DNA of 64,000 nt from Allotamlana fucoidanivorans (GCF_045788535.1 NZ_CP074074.1:124001-188000); one strand, 5' to 3'. Shown: positions 51,941-61,269, counted from the first letter of the stretch. Program-made: numbers and translations. The notes: a model not told the origin generated them from the letters alone.

Positions 51941-52852
51941 ATGAAAATTAACAACATTTTAGAAGACATAGGAAATACGCCTGTGGTTAGATTAAGCAAA
52001 TTATTTCCAGATGCCAATATTTGGATGAAACTTGAAAAAAACAATCCAGGTGGTAGCATAAAAGACCGTATTGCATTGGCGATGATTGAAGATGCTGAAA
52101 AAAAAGGTGTCTTAAACAAAAGTACCGAAATCATTGAGCCTACTTCAGGGAATACAGGCATTGGATTAGCCATGGTATGCGCTATAAAAGGTTATAATCT
52201 TACACTAGTTATGCCAGAATCTATGTCGGTTGAAAGACGTGCTTTAATGGCTGCTTATGGCGCTAACTTAGTGTTAACCCCTAAAGAAGAAGGTTTAGGA
52301 GGCGCCATTGCAAAAGCTAATGAATTGGTAGAAAATAACAAAAATGCCTGGATGCCATCACAATTTACCAATGAAGCCAATCCTGAAATTCACAGACAAT
52401 CCACCGCCCAAGAGGTTTTAAATGATTTCCCAGAAGGTCTTGATTACCTCATTACAGGTGTAGGTACAGGTGGACATATTACAGGAATGGCTGAAGTTTT
52501 AAAAGAACAGTTACCAAATTTAAAAGTGTATGCCGTTGAGCCTAATGATTCTCCTATAATTTCTGGAGGTGAACCTGGTCCGCACCCCTTACAAGGTATT
52601 GGTCCTGGATTTTTCCCTGAAGTATTTAATAAAGAGATTATAGATGGCGCTATCAGAATAACAAAAGAAGAAGCCTTTGCTGAAGTTCAAAATATTGCAA
52701 AAGCAGAAGGTATTTTAGTAGGTATTTCCTCAGGGGCTTCATTAGCAGCTGTGAGAAAACAACTGGATAATTTTAATGCTGATGATGTGATACTTACCAT
52801 GAATTATGATACTGGTGAGCGTTATATCTCCATTGAAGGCTTACTTAGCTAA
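51941..52852 (+). CDS. cysK: cysteine synthase (O-acetylserine sulfhydrylase)
   Basis: A 303-residue fold-type II PLP enzyme that makes cysteine from O-acetylserine and sulfide. The PLP Lys41 is in GGSIKDRIA, TSGNTGIGLA binds the substrate carboxylate (about 68-77), GVGTGGHITG holds the phosphate, and GISSGASLAA and YDTGERY close the domain. The length is in the CysK/CysM range; CysK and CysM cannot be separated by eye. Cysteine links to bacillithiol synthesis by BshC and serine comes from SerC/SerA in this window. Confidence 0.93.
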   Translation: MKINNILEDIGNTPVVRLSKLFPDANIWMKLEKNNPGGSIKDRIALAMIEDAEKKGVLNKSTEIIEPTSGNTGIGLAMVCAIKGYNLTLVMPESMSVERRALMAAYGANLVLTPKEEGLGGAIAKANELVENNKNAWMPSQFTNEANPEIHRQSTAQEVLNDFPEGLDYLITGVGTGGHITGMAEVLKEQLPNLKVYAVEPNDSPIISGGEPGPHPLQGIGPGFFPEVFNKEIIDGAIRITKEEAFAEVQNIAKAEGILVGISSGASLAAVRKQLDNFNADDVILTMNYDTGERYISIEGLLS

Positions 52853-52861
52853 ACTCTAAAA

Positions 52862-52895
52862 AAAAGGCTTATCAAAATAAAATGATAAGCCTTTT
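52862..52895. terminator. bidirectional terminator between cysK and yajC
   Basis: AAAAGGCTTATCA (52862-52874) / TGATAAGCCTTTT (52883-52895), a 13-bp perfect stem with an 8-nt loop, flanked by A and T runs. It sits between convergent cysK and yajC. Confidence 0.9.
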
Positions 52896-52915
52896 CTTTT
52901 TTACGTAGTTAAAAA

Positions 52916-53206
52916 CTATTTTGCAGGCGCATTAAGTTTTTGACTCAGTTCCATTGAAATTGATGATTTATCAAACTTAAGTTTTCCGGCCATCGTTTCT
53001 ATAACGCAACTGTTATCCTTATCGTTTAACTCAGCAATTTTACCATGTAAACCACTTTTGGTAATTACCTTATCACCACGTTTTAATTCTGCCGCAAATT
53101 TCTTTTCCTTTTTTGCGCGTTTCATTTGAGGTGCAATCATAAAGAAATACACAACTACAAACATTAATACAAATGGTAATAAACTACCAATTCCGCCTTC
53201 TCCCAT
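52916..53206 (-). CDS. yajC: preprotein translocase accessory subunit YajC
   Basis: A 96-residue inner-membrane protein: one transmembrane helix (residues 8-26, LLPFVLMFVVVYFFMIAP), then the conserved QMKRAKKEKKFAAELKRGDKVITKSGLHGKI segment. It supports SecDF in protein export. It is the last gene of the nusB-DUF1573-yajC run, an order I recall as common in Bacteroidota. Confidence 0.95.
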   Translation of the reverse strand: MGEGGIGSLLPFVLMFVVVYFFMIAPQMKRAKKEKKFAAELKRGDKVITKSGLHGKIAELNDKDNSCVIETMAGKLKFDKSSISMELSQKLNAPAK

Positions 53207-53226
53207 TATTTATATATATTTAACTT

Positions 53227-53697
53227 TTAGCTATTAGATTTTACTTTATTAGGATCTGGTTTTACAAATGCAGTGATTTTAACCACTTCCGATCCCTTTT
53301 CTGTATTTGCTGTTACTGTAATAGTTTTTGTTATTTTGTTAGAACCGCTACCATTATACTTTACAGAAAACTGTCCAGATTCACCTGGTGCTAATGGTTC
53401 TCTACTCCAATCTTGAGGTACAGTACACCCACAAGAACTTTTTATATCAGTAATTACTAAAGGAGCATCACCTGTATTGGTATATTTAAAAACCGTTTCA
53501 ACAGATTGTCTTGATTCAATTTCTCCAAAATCATGTTCCTTTTTATCAAACTCGATAACAGGAAACTTAGATGCGGTAGCATCACGCTCAGCCGCAGCAG
53601 CAATATTACTCTCCTCAATCTTTTTAGCTGCATTGTCTTTACAAGATGAAAATGCAATGAAACATAATGTACTTAATCCTAAAATTATTTTTTTCAT
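53227..53697 (-). CDS. DUF1573 domain lipoprotein
   Basis: A 156-residue lipoprotein (SSC, Cys19) with a DUF1573 Ig-like domain: FDKKEHDFGEIESRQSVETVF, FKYTNTGDAPLVITDI, a SCGCTVPQDW motif and the C-terminal ITVTANTEKGSEVVKITAFV. This Cys-x-Cys domain is widespread in Bacteroidota surface proteins. Function unknown. It lies 20 nt upstream of yajC and about 100 nt after nusB. Confidence 0.85.
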   Translation of the reverse strand: MKKIILGLSTLCFIAFSSCKDNAAKKIEESNIAAAAERDATASKFPVIEFDKKEHDFGEIESRQSVETVFKYTNTGDAPLVITDIKSSCGCTVPQDWSREPLAPGESGQFSVKYNGSGSNKITKTITVTANTEKGSEVVKITAFVKPDPNKVKSNS

Positions 53698-53798
53698 AAT
53701 GAACGTTTTTTATTTCGTTTGATGCGTAAAAATAGTAATTATTTAAACGATGCGAAACTTTTGTTTTTCTTTCTAGATGACCTCTTTATATAATAAAG

Positions 53799-54746
53799 TT
53801 ACATCAACCCTCTACCTACTTTTTTAAGAGTTCCGTCATCTTCATATTCTTTAACAAGTTTATCTAAAATACCATTTATAAAAATACTACTCTTCGGGGT
53901 AGAATATTCCTTTGAAATTTCTAAATACTCATTGATAGTAACCTTAACCGGAATGGATGGAAAGTTCTTCAATTCACATATGGCCATTTGCAACAATACA
54001 TAATCAACATTAGCAATACGCTCGGCATCCCAATTTTTAGTTTTACCTTCAATTTCTTTATTTAAAGCAGATCTATTTAAAAGTGTTCTTCTGAATAAAT
54101 CTATAGCAAATTGCTTATCATCAAAATCCTTATACAGCTTGGGTGTAAAATAACTCTCTTCCGATGATGGTTTTGACTTTCTAAGTAATTTTAAAATAGT
54201 AGTATTTACCGTTGGTAAATCATCTAACCAAGTTAAGTTCTTGTCCTCAATATATTCATACAACTTCTCATTTGGCGCAATAATTTCCTTAAATACATCA
54301 ACAATAAAAGCCTTGTCTTCTTTAAAATCAGACACTCTGGTTTTCATGTATTCTGCGTATAAATCACTTGAAGTAATGGCCTTAAAAATGATATCAACAT
54401 ATTCGCTATCTAAATCCCAATCAACCACCCTATGTGTATTCAATTGATCTTTTAACCGTGTATTTTCTTTGATTAATTGAAGTAACTGATTATTGACAAA
54501 CTTTCGGTTTGGGTTTTTGTCTTCAGAAGTTGCTAGGTGCTTGTTTTGCTTAGTTTGTAAATCGTTTTCAGCGGTTTTCTGAACTTCAATTAGCAATGAA
54601 ATGAGTAACAAGTATAAATTGTACATATTGTCAATACTATAAAGTAAAAACTTCTGATCTTTACTTAAATCGTCGCTTTCACTTCCTTTAAAAGCATATA
54701 AAGTCTGCATAACTTTTACTCGAATATGTCTTCTACTTAACATCAT
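53799..54746 (-). CDS. nusB: transcription antitermination factor NusB, long form
   Basis: A 315-residue protein. The N-terminus begins MLSRRHIRVKVMQTLYAFKG, as in NusB of Bacteroidota, and the C-terminal half is the NusB RNA-binding fold (DLFRRTLLNRSALNKEIEGKTKNWDAERIANVDYVLLQMAICEL, then PVKVTINEYLEISKEYSTPKSSIFINGILDKLV). About 170 residues of extra helical sequence separate the two, so it is twice the size of E. coli NusB; this long form is usual in the phylum. Two start codons (54746 and 54743) are adjacent. It is divergent from the ABC exporter. Confidence 0.9.
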   Translation of the reverse strand: MMLSRRHIRVKVMQTLYAFKGSESDDLSKDQKFLLYSIDNMYNLYLLLISLLIEVQKTAENDLQTKQNKHLATSEDKNPNRKFVNNQLLQLIKENTRLKDQLNTHRVVDWDLDSEYVDIIFKAITSSDLYAEYMKTRVSDFKEDKAFIVDVFKEIIAPNEKLYEYIEDKNLTWLDDLPTVNTTILKLLRKSKPSSEESYFTPKLYKDFDDKQFAIDLFRRTLLNRSALNKEIEGKTKNWDAERIANVDYVLLQMAICELKNFPSIPVKVTINEYLEISKEYSTPKSSIFINGILDKLVKEYEDDGTLKKVGRGLM

Positions 54747-54917
54747 TACAAAGAACTTTTTACAAAAATATGAAGGGTTTCATTGTTTATTTTCGCCGCA
54801 AAAATAATACTATATTTAATAATACCGCTGTTAATATTCATTAAATTATTGTTTCTTATTAAGCTATCTTTAACAAATAGGTTAAGTATCATACCTATTT
54901 AATTATCAATTAAGCCC

Positions 54918-54925
54918 TATATTTG
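54918..54925 (+). promoter_or_regulatory. candidate -7 element of the ABC exporter
   Basis: TATATTTG is a perfect TAnnTTTG, 23 nt before the ATG. No TTG lies 20 nt upstream, only a T-rich TTTA, so the -33 element is weak. The inferred start is about 54931, leaving a very short leader. Confidence 0.5.
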
Positions 54926-54948
54926 CTTGACGATACTGATACGCTTAA

Positions 54949-56715
54949 ATGAAAGAATTACAACATTTAAACAAATACTTCTTTAAATACAAAACCCACC
55001 TTGTTTTAGGAGTCATCATAACCATTGTTGCTAGAATTTTTTTACTCTTTACACCAAGATATGTAAAGAAAATATTCATTATAATTGAAAATTACATCAA
55101 AGATGGCGGTGCTGAAACTACAATAAAATCAGAATTGACAGTTGCCATTTTATACATTATTGGGGCTGCTATTATTGGTGGTATACTCACGTTTTTTATG
55201 CGCCAAACCATTATCAATGTATCGCGCTATATTGAATATGACCTAAAAAATGAAGTGTATGGGCAATACCAAAAACTATCTTTAAACTTCTACAAAAAAA
55301 ATAGAACGGGCGATTTAATGAATCGTATAACAGAGGATGTGAGTAGAGTACGTATGTATGTAGGGCCAGCCATTATGTATAGTATCAATACCTTCACTTT
55401 ATTTGTTATTGTGATTATATACATGCTCAATGCCTCACCTAAACTTACACTTTTTACGGTTTTACCCTTGCCTATTTTATCGGTCATCATTTATAAACTA
55501 AGCAAAGAAATTCATAAACGAAGCACCATTGTTCAAGAGTATTTGTCAAAACTTTCAACCTTTACCCAAGAATCCTTTAGTGGTATTTCGGTTATAAAGG
55601 CTTACGGCATTGAGCCTCAAACATCGGTCAATTTTAAAGCTTTGGCTCTTGAGAGTAAAGAAAAACAAATAGATTTAACCAAAGTGCAAGCTTGGTTTTT
55701 TCCTATGATGATATTGCTTATTGGAGCCAGTAATCTTTTGGTTATTTACATTGGTGGAATGCAATATATAAATGGTGAAATTGAAAGTATTGGTACCATT
55801 GCAGAGTTTATAATTTATGTAAATATGCTCACCTGGCCTGTCGCTACCGTGGGTTGGGTAACCTCAATTGTACAGCAGGCAGAAGCGTCTCAAAAAAGAA
55901 TAAATGAATTTTTAAAAATTGAACCTGAGATTAAAAATAATTGCGAAACACATTCTGAAATCATTGGAAATATTGCGTTTAAAGAGGTGTATTTCACTTA
56001 TGACGATACCAATATACAAGCATTAAAAGGGATTAGTTTTGATATAAAAGAAGGAGAAACGCTAGCCATTTTGGGAAAAACAGGATCTGGAAAATCTACT
56101 ATTCTCGATTTGATAGGACGGCTTTATGATATTGATAAAGGCTCCATTCTCATTAATGGCATAGAAATTAGTCAACTTAATTTAACAGATTTAAGAAATA
56201 GCATAGGTTATGTGCCTCAAGATGCCTTTCTGTTTTCTGATTCTATAAAAACAAATATTAAATTTGGTAATCAAAATGCCACAGATGAAGATGTTATTGA
56301 AGCCGCAAAACATGCGCAAGTACACAAAAACATCATTAAGTTTTCAAAAGGATACAACACCATTTTAGGCGAACGTGGTATCACGCTTTCAGGCGGACAA
56401 AAGCAACGTGTTTCTATTGCCCGAGCTATTATAAAAAAGCCAAAAATCCTTTTGTTTGATGATTGCCTATCGGCCGTTGATACAGAAACAGAAGAAAAAA
56501 TATTGAAAAATTTAAATAAAGTTTCAAAAGGCAGAACCGCTATCATTGTAAGCCATAGGGTATCTTCAGCCAAAAACGCTAATAAAATAATTGTTCTTGA
56601 CGACGGCAAAATTGTTCAAGAAGGCAACCATGACACATTGGTCAATATAGAAGGCTACTACAAACATTTATATGAAAAGCAATTGAGTGAAACAGCCTCT
56701 AATACAGAACAATGA
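54949..56715 (+). CDS. ABC transporter, fused permease and ATP-binding protein
   Basis: A 588-residue half-transporter of the lipid/drug-exporter (MsbA/LmrA) type. The membrane domain has six helices in residues 1-330 (HLVLGVIITIVARIFLLF, ..., WPVATVGWVTSIVQQA). The ATPase domain has Walker A ILGKTGSGKST near 378, Q-loop PQDAFLFSD, signature LSGGQKQRVSIARAI near 478, Walker B ILLFDDCLSAVD, and the H-loop VSHRVSS. It should work as a homodimer. The neighbourhood gives no substrate; envelope lipids or drugs are possible. Divergent from nusB and 152 nt upstream of DUF3276. Confidence 0.93.
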   Translation: MKELQHLNKYFFKYKTHLVLGVIITIVARIFLLFTPRYVKKIFIIIENYIKDGGAETTIKSELTVAILYIIGAAIIGGILTFFMRQTIINVSRYIEYDLKNEVYGQYQKLSLNFYKKNRTGDLMNRITEDVSRVRMYVGPAIMYSINTFTLFVIVIIYMLNASPKLTLFTVLPLPILSVIIYKLSKEIHKRSTIVQEYLSKLSTFTQESFSGISVIKAYGIEPQTSVNFKALALESKEKQIDLTKVQAWFFPMMILLIGASNLLVIYIGGMQYINGEIESIGTIAEFIIYVNMLTWPVATVGWVTSIVQQAEASQKRINEFLKIEPEIKNNCETHSEIIGNIAFKEVYFTYDDTNIQALKGISFDIKEGETLAILGKTGSGKSTILDLIGRLYDIDKGSILINGIEISQLNLTDLRNSIGYVPQDAFLFSDSIKTNIKFGNQNATDEDVIEAAKHAQVHKNIIKFSKGYNTILGERGITLSGGQKQRVSIARAIIKKPKILLFDDCLSAVDTETEEKILKNLNKVSKGRTAIIVSHRVSSAKNANKIIVLDDGKIVQEGNHDTLVNIEGYYKHLYEKQLSETASNTEQ

Positions 56716-56867
56716 GTTAATTAGCACCTTCCTAAAAAAAAGACTTACTTTTAGAAACACATTTTTCATTATTTATTTTAAAAGAAACATCTTATTTAGT
56801 TGGTTGGTAACTGTTTTTTTTAGATTTTTGGTACACTTAATGAAATTTAAATAATTTTAATTGAACT

Positions 56868-57242
56868 ATGAACAACAACGGTATGATGGAGAAAGAGGAA
56901 ATTTTTTCTAAGGTATTAAGAGCAGGAAGACGTACTTACTTTTTTGATGTAAGAGCAACTAAAGCAGATGATTATTACTTGACAATTACGGAAAGTAAAA
57001 AGTTTACAAATGATGATGGATCTTTTCACTACAAAAAACATAAAATCTACATTTACAAAGAAGACTTTACAGAATTTAAAGAAATTCTAGCTGAAATGAC
57101 TGATTATATCATTAGTGAAAAAGGAGACGAAGTTATTAGTGAGCGTCATCAAAAAGATTTTAAGAAAGAATATAATAACGGCGAAGAAGATGAATTGAAA
57201 ACTCCTGAAAGCTTTACCGATATTGATTTTGACGATATTTAA
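56868..57242 (+). CDS. DUF3276 (PUR-alpha-like) nucleic-acid-binding protein
   Basis: A 124-residue protein of the DUF3276 family, related to the PUR domain: IFSKVLRAGRRTYFFDVRATKADDYYLTITESKK near the N-terminus, HKIYIYKEDFTEFKEILAEMTDYII in the middle, and an acidic tail. PUR-domain proteins bind single-stranded DNA or RNA; for the bacterial form this is inferred. ATG 56868 is used; another ATG at 56883 (MMEKEEIF region) is possible. It is between the ABC exporter and a terminator. Confidence 0.85.
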   Translation: MNNNGMMEKEEIFSKVLRAGRRTYFFDVRATKADDYYLTITESKKFTNDDGSFHYKKHKIYIYKEDFTEFKEILAEMTDYIISEKGDEVISERHQKDFKKEYNNGEEDELKTPESFTDIDFDDI

Positions 57243-57261
57243 GATATTCTTGATAAATAAC

Positions 57262-57299
57262 AAAAAAGCCGCTCAATATTAAATATTAAGCGGTTTTTT
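57262..57299. terminator. bidirectional terminator after DUF3276
   Basis: AAAAAAGCCGCT / AGCGGTTTTTT (5' arm 57262-57273, 3' arm 57289-57299, with one G-T wobble) with an inner AATATT pairing. It ends beside the stop of the minus-strand acyltransferase gene and serves both directions. Confidence 0.85.
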
Positions 57300-58333
57300 T
57301 ATGCCTTCACATAACATAATGCCATTAAAATACTAAAAGTAAGCACTTCAAACGCTAAACTCCAACTGACTACATTACCTAAAATTACGGTCATAAAAAT
57401 CAACCAAATAGGCGCTACGGTAATGGCTACAGCAAACCTAAAGGTAGCCATAAACTCTAATTCTTTAATTTTAGGCTTTACACCATATTTCCACACTAAA
57501 ACAGGAACACAAAAACAAAGCACAAAGCCTATTTTTATAAGTTTCATTAACCAACTGTTTCTAGCATTTGATTGCTTTACTGCACATGATTTAAATCCAC
57601 TCTCAATACAAGCTCGAACAGCAGAAGGATTTAAAAAATCAACCTGCATTACTTCTAGTTGGGTCACTGTTTTTTCATAATCTTGTAGCGGAATATCGGT
57701 TGTTAATTTTGAAATCTCCGCTTGAATAGTTTCTTTTAAGCGCCTTACATCTTCATGACCGCCATCTGAAAAATAATCACGAGCACACACTGGTGTACCG
57801 TAATACATGGCACAACGATCAGGAAAGTTTGCTGCATCTTGAAAATTTAATCCTATCGGTAGTAATTCTAAATCAATTTCTGGAAACGTTTTTAAGGTTT
57901 CAAACACAATTCGCGTAAACCCTTTACTTAAAGGTCTTACTGTTCTATTCAAATTATGGTTTCCTTCAGGGAATAAAGCAATAACTTCCTTATTGTTTAA
58001 AAGCGATGAACAGTAGCTAAATATGGCACTGTTGTTTGCTAAACTTCCCCAACCATCTCTAATCCTGTAAACAGGAATCATTTGTAAACTTTTTAAAAAC
58101 TTTGAAACCAAAGTCTTTTTAAATACACCTGCTCGAGTTAAAAAATACACAAACCTTGTACTTTTAGCTGCAATTAATAAAGCATCCAAAAGAGCATTAT
58201 GATGATTACTTAATAGCACAACTGGTTTATCTTTATTCAGCCTATTCGCATTATAAATCTTGATTTCTTTAAAATAAAAGAACAAACCTAGGTTTACATA
58301 TATCTTAAAGAGATATAACCAAATTATTTTCAT
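57299..58333 (-). CDS. 1-acylglycerol-3-phosphate acyltransferase-like protein
   Basis: A roughly 344-residue membrane-associated acyltransferase (PlsC family). The HX4D motif is HHNALLDAL (near residue 44), then FPEGNHN in the acyl-acceptor region and PIGLNFQDAANFPDR. Two or more hydrophobic segments lie in the C-terminal 80 residues. PlsC-type enzymes acylate lysophosphatidic acid; a different acceptor is possible because the C-terminus is longer than standard PlsC. ATG 58333 is chosen: it overlaps the upstream symporter stop (ATGA), and 24 extra residues of the longer reading do not fit. Confidence 0.82.
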   Translation of the reverse strand: MKIIWLYLFKIYVNLGLFFYFKEIKIYNANRLNKDKPVVLLSNHHNALLDALLIAAKSTRFVYFLTRAGVFKKTLVSKFLKSLQMIPVYRIRDGWGSLANNSAIFSYCSSLLNNKEVIALFPEGNHNLNRTVRPLSKGFTRIVFETLKTFPEIDLELLPIGLNFQDAANFPDRCAMYYGTPVCARDYFSDGGHEDVRRLKETIQAEISKLTTDIPLQDYEKTVTQLEVMQVDFLNPSAVRACIESGFKSCAVKQSNARNSWLMKLIKIGFVLCFCVPVLVWKYGVKPKIKELEFMATFRFAVAITVAPIWLIFMTVILGNVVSWSLAFEVLTFSILMALCYVKA

Positions 58334-59235
58334 ATTGTTATTATGTTTTGTTTGGACCAATACAAGGCTAGCAACAGCCCTGAAATAATATGCCAAATTC
58401 CCCAAAATGCTGCTAAAATAGCCATTCCTCCTAGCCCACCAAAGAAAGTAAATATTAAAAGCAATCCTAATCCAGAATTTTGTATTCCAGTTTCAATGGC
58501 TATAGTCTTTTGGTTTTTGAAGCTTAATTTAAAAAGCTTCGCTACCATTAAGCCCAATAAGAAAGCTAAGGCATTGTGCATCACACCAATCCAAACCACA
58601 TGCCCAACATAACCGTTAAAAACAGCTGTGTTTTTCATAAAGGCAATCACAACAATACCTACAAACACTAAGATAGACAAAGGTTTTAAAACGTTAGATA
58701 ATTTTATGGCAAGCCGTTCATTTTTTATCCTAAATAGCATCCCCAAAAACAACGGAATACCAAGAATTAAAAAGACCAGTTTTATTAACGCATAAGGATT
58801 TAATTCAACCGTTTTTAATAATTGCGATGTTGGCTGATACAAGTTACTATAAAACTGAAAGTTGAACGGGGTCATAACAACAGCTAAAAATGTTGCCAAA
58901 GCAGTTAAACTCACAGACAGAGCTGAATTACCACGTGCCAAATGAGTCATGAAATTTGAAATATTACCTCCAGGACAAGCGGCTACCATAAACATACCTA
59001 AAGCTATACTTGGTCGGGGTTGTATGCTATATACTAAAACAAACGTTAGAAGTGGTAATAAAAAAAACTGTGCTAACACCCCAACTAAAACTAACTTTGG
59101 TTCTTTTCTTAATTGTACAAAATCATCTTTTGTGATACCTAAAGCCACGCCAAACATAACAACAGCCAAAGCTATGTTAAGCACCCAAAGTCCATTAGCA
59201 TCAAAATTTATTTTTACCTGGTCAAGTTCTTGCAT
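58330..59235 (-). CDS. bile acid:sodium symporter family protein
   Basis: A 301-residue inner-membrane protein with about nine to ten helices and the SBF family motifs: MFGVALGITKDDF near residue 27, FMVAACPGGNISNFMTHLARGN (near 82) and ETGIQNSGLGLLL near 245. Bacterial family members carry bile acids, pantoate, or other organic anions with sodium; substrate is not evident. The gene overlaps the acyltransferase gene (ATGA) and lies 3 nt after the CsaA-like gene, so all three are co-transcribed. Confidence 0.9.
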   Translation of the reverse strand: MQELDQVKINFDANGLWVLNIALAVVMFGVALGITKDDFVQLRKEPKLVLVGVLAQFFLLPLLTFVLVYSIQPRPSIALGMFMVAACPGGNISNFMTHLARGNSALSVSLTALATFLAVVMTPFNFQFYSNLYQPTSQLLKTVELNPYALIKLVFLILGIPLFLGMLFRIKNERLAIKLSNVLKPLSILVFVGIVVIAFMKNTAVFNGYVGHVVWIGVMHNALAFLLGLMVAKLFKLSFKNQKTIAIETGIQNSGLGLLLIFTFFGGLGGMAILAAFWGIWHIISGLLLALYWSKQNIITI

Positions 59236-59238
59236 AGT

Positions 59239-59574
59239 TTAGCTAACGGCACAACCGTTTTTCACAGCTGCTTCTGGGTTAAGCAATATAACATCTTTAC
59301 CTTCTATCGCACCTAAAACCAAGCATTCACTCATAAAATTAGCTATTTGTTTGCTTGGAAAATTGACTATAGCCACAACTTGTCTGGCTATCAAATTTTC
59401 CTTTTGGTAGCGCTTTGTAATTTGTGCTGATGTTTTTTTAATGCCCAATGAGCCAAAATCGATAATTAATTTATACGCTGGTTTTCTTGCTTCTGGAAAG
59501 TCAATGACTTCTATAATGGTTCCTATTCTTAAATCAACTTTAGCAAAGTCTTCAAAAGTTATCGTGCTATTCAT
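59239..59574 (-). CDS. csaA: CsaA-like tRNA-binding-domain protein
   Basis: A 111-residue single EMAP/tRNA-binding OB-fold: FAKVDLRIGTIIEVIDFPEARKPAYKL, FGSLGIKKTSAQITKRY near 50, RQVVAIVNFPSKQIANFMSE near 66, and a final EGKDVILLNPE. It matches CsaA, a small protein linked to chaperone or export activity in Bacillus and to tRNA binding. First gene of the three-gene minus-strand unit. Divergent from the redoxin gene. Confidence 0.92.
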   Translation of the reverse strand: MNSTITFEDFAKVDLRIGTIIEVIDFPEARKPAYKLIIDFGSLGIKKTSAQITKRYQKENLIARQVVAIVNFPSKQIANFMSECLVLGAIEGKDVILLNPEAAVKNGCAVS

Positions 59575-59621
59575 TTTTTAAAAATACAAATAATAACGAA
59601 CTTTGAACAAATAAATATATT

Positions 59622-60179
59622 ATGGCCAGAACACCTTCAAACATGCTGCCTCTAGGGACTAAAGCGCCCTACTTTAATTTACAAGATACTGTAAGCGGTG
59701 ATATACTTGACATCAATACTTTAAAAGGGAATCAAGCTACGGTTGTTATGTTTATCTGTAATCACTGCCCTTTTGTTATTCATGTGAACTCAGAAATTGT
59801 TTCCATTGCAAATACCTATAAGGCTAAAGGTGTTGGATTTGTGGCTATATCAAGTAATGATGTAACGAACTACCCTCAAGATGCGCCAGAACACATGAAG
59901 ATTCATGCTAAAAAGGAACACTATCCATTTCCTTATTTATATGACGAGACACAAGACATAGCCAAAGCGTATGACGCAGCCTGCACGCCTGACTTTTATG
60001 TTTTCAACAAACAACTTGAATTAAGCTATAGAGGTCAGTTAGACGACTCAAGACCTCAAAATGGTATACCTGTAACGGGTGAAGATTTACGACATGCACT
60101 AGATTGCTTGATAACAGAAAAAGAAAACACGAAACCACAAAAACCGAGTATTGGCTGCAATATTAAATGGAAAGAATAA
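59622..60179 (+). CDS. thioredoxin-fold redoxin with CNHC motif
   Basis: A 185-residue cytoplasmic-looking redoxin: LGTKAPYFNLQDTVSGDILDI opening, ATVVMFICNHCPFVIHV motif near residue 43-50, GFVAISSNDVTNYPQDAPEHM near 75, TPDFYVF near 124, and SIGCNIKW at the end. The same family as the protein at 5-610 but without a signal peptide. Enzymatic role (peroxidase or reductase) is inferred from the fold. Its 3' end overlaps the GNAT gene (opposite strand) by 17 nt. Confidence 0.85.
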   Translation: MARTPSNMLPLGTKAPYFNLQDTVSGDILDINTLKGNQATVVMFICNHCPFVIHVNSEIVSIANTYKAKGVGFVAISSNDVTNYPQDAPEHMKIHAKKEHYPFPYLYDETQDIAKAYDAACTPDFYVFNKQLELSYRGQLDDSRPQNGIPVTGEDLRHALDCLITEKENTKPQKPSIGCNIKWKE

Positions 60180-60651
60180 GCTGCCAAATCCCTACATTTT
60201 GCCATGTTCCAAATTTTTGTCCCACCTCTTTTAAACTGGCCACCTGAGTAAATCCAAACTTCTCATGAAGTTTAACACTGGAGTCATTAGGAATAGTGAG
60301 TACCCCTAAAACAGTGTGCGCATTGGTTTGCCTTATTGCTTCAAGTAACTCTGTATATAGTTTGGTTCCTATGTGTTTCCCTTGTTCGCCATGTTTTACA
60401 TATACGGTAGACTCAACAGTATTACTATAAGCAGGTTTAGGTCTAAATCTGCTAGCATAGGCATACCCCAAAATTTTATCCTTTTCTTCGTAAACAAAAA
60501 AGGGATACTCATTATTGATTCTGGTTATTTTTTCTTCAAAAATATTGAGAGAAAGGGGTTCAATATCAAAAGTTATGGCTGTGTTTAACACGTAATAATT
60601 GTATATCTCAAGCAATTGCTGAGTATCTTTAGCTTGTAATGATCTTATCAT
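60163..60651 (-). CDS. GNAT family acetyltransferase (phosphinothricin-type)
   Basis: A 162-residue GNAT N-acetyltransferase. The opening RSLQAKDTQQLLEIYNYYVLNTAITFD and the AcCoA-binding KHGEQGKHIGTKLYTELLEAI (about 90-110) match the phosphinothricin/methionine-sulfoximine acetyltransferase subgroup, followed by VLGVLTIPNDSSVKLHEKFGF. Substrate not known. It begins 1 nt after the BstA-like gene stop and overlaps convergently with the redoxin gene. Confidence 0.88.
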   Translation of the reverse strand: MIRSLQAKDTQQLLEIYNYYVLNTAITFDIEPLSLNIFEEKITRINNEYPFFVYEEKDKILGYAYASRFRPKPAYSNTVESTVYVKHGEQGKHIGTKLYTELLEAIRQTNAHTVLGVLTIPNDSSVKLHEKFGFTQVASLKEVGQKFGTWQNVGIWQLILSI

Positions 60652-61197
60652 TTATAACCACTTTAGTGTTTTCATGGCTGTTTCAATATGCGCATAATGA
60701 TGATTGCTATGCCAAGCATAATTACCAATATTATAACTTAATACCACTTCTGAATTTGTTTCAGGATGAATAAAACTTTTTTCCAAATCAGATTCAGAAA
60801 GTGATTTTAGTAAATAAACAAGCTTATAGTGAATCGCCTTTAAATGACTTAATGACATTTCAATTGGAGCTGTTTTTGAATCTTCAAGCTCAGCCCAGCG
60901 TTCTTCATAATAAGCTTTGATAAGGGGTTTATCTTCTGTTAGCGCCCATTTGAAGCGGGTATAACTATGGTGATGGCTATCAGAAAGGTGGTGAATAACC
61001 TGCCTGATGGTCCAGCCTCCTGGTCTGTAAACCGTATCAAGCTGTTCAGAGGTCAACTTATTTACTAGTGTTTCCAGACGATTTGGAAACTGTTCTAATA
61101 TTGAAATCCAATCTTCAATATGTTGTTTGGTAATTACTTGCGGACATTCAAATTGCCCTATTGGAAACCTTAACTTGTTTAATTCTTGTTCTGCCAT
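60652..61197 (-). CDS. YfiT/BstA-like bacillithiol transferase
   Basis: A 181-residue DinB-fold metal-dependent protein with the YfiT/BstA pattern: RFPIGQFECP at the start, LDTVYRPGGWTIRQVIHHLSDSHHHSY (metal His near 68), ELEDS, and WHSNHHYAHI near the end (other His ligands). BstA conjugates bacillithiol to electrophiles in Bacillus. Presence of bshC in the window supports bacillithiol here, but activity on this thiol is inferred. ATG 61197 is chosen over a TTG 15 nt upstream. Confidence 0.85.
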   Translation of the reverse strand: MAEQELNKLRFPIGQFECPQVITKQHIEDWISILEQFPNRLETLVNKLTSEQLDTVYRPGGWTIRQVIHHLSDSHHHSYTRFKWALTEDKPLIKAYYEERWAELEDSKTAPIEMSLSHLKAIHYKLVYLLKSLSESDLEKSFIHPETNSEVVLSYNIGNYAWHSNHHYAHIETAMKTLKWL

Positions 61198-61219
61198 ACT
61201 CAAAAATACCAAAAAATAA

Positions 61220-61249
61220 AAAAGGTTGCTCTTTACAGAACAACCTTTT
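61220..61249 (-). terminator. terminator after the PPIase fusion gene
   Basis: AAAAGGTTG (61220-61228) / CAACCTTTT (61241-61249), 12-nt loop, T run on the minus side. It ends the cyclophilin-FKBP gene transcript. Confidence 0.8.
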
Positions 61250-61269
61250 AAACATATTTGTAAGGCTTT

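Noticed and set aside
56271..56609. Minus-strand 112-codon frame opposite the ABC ATPase domain
   Set aside because: It mirrors the Walker A to Walker B region; no homology or context supports it.
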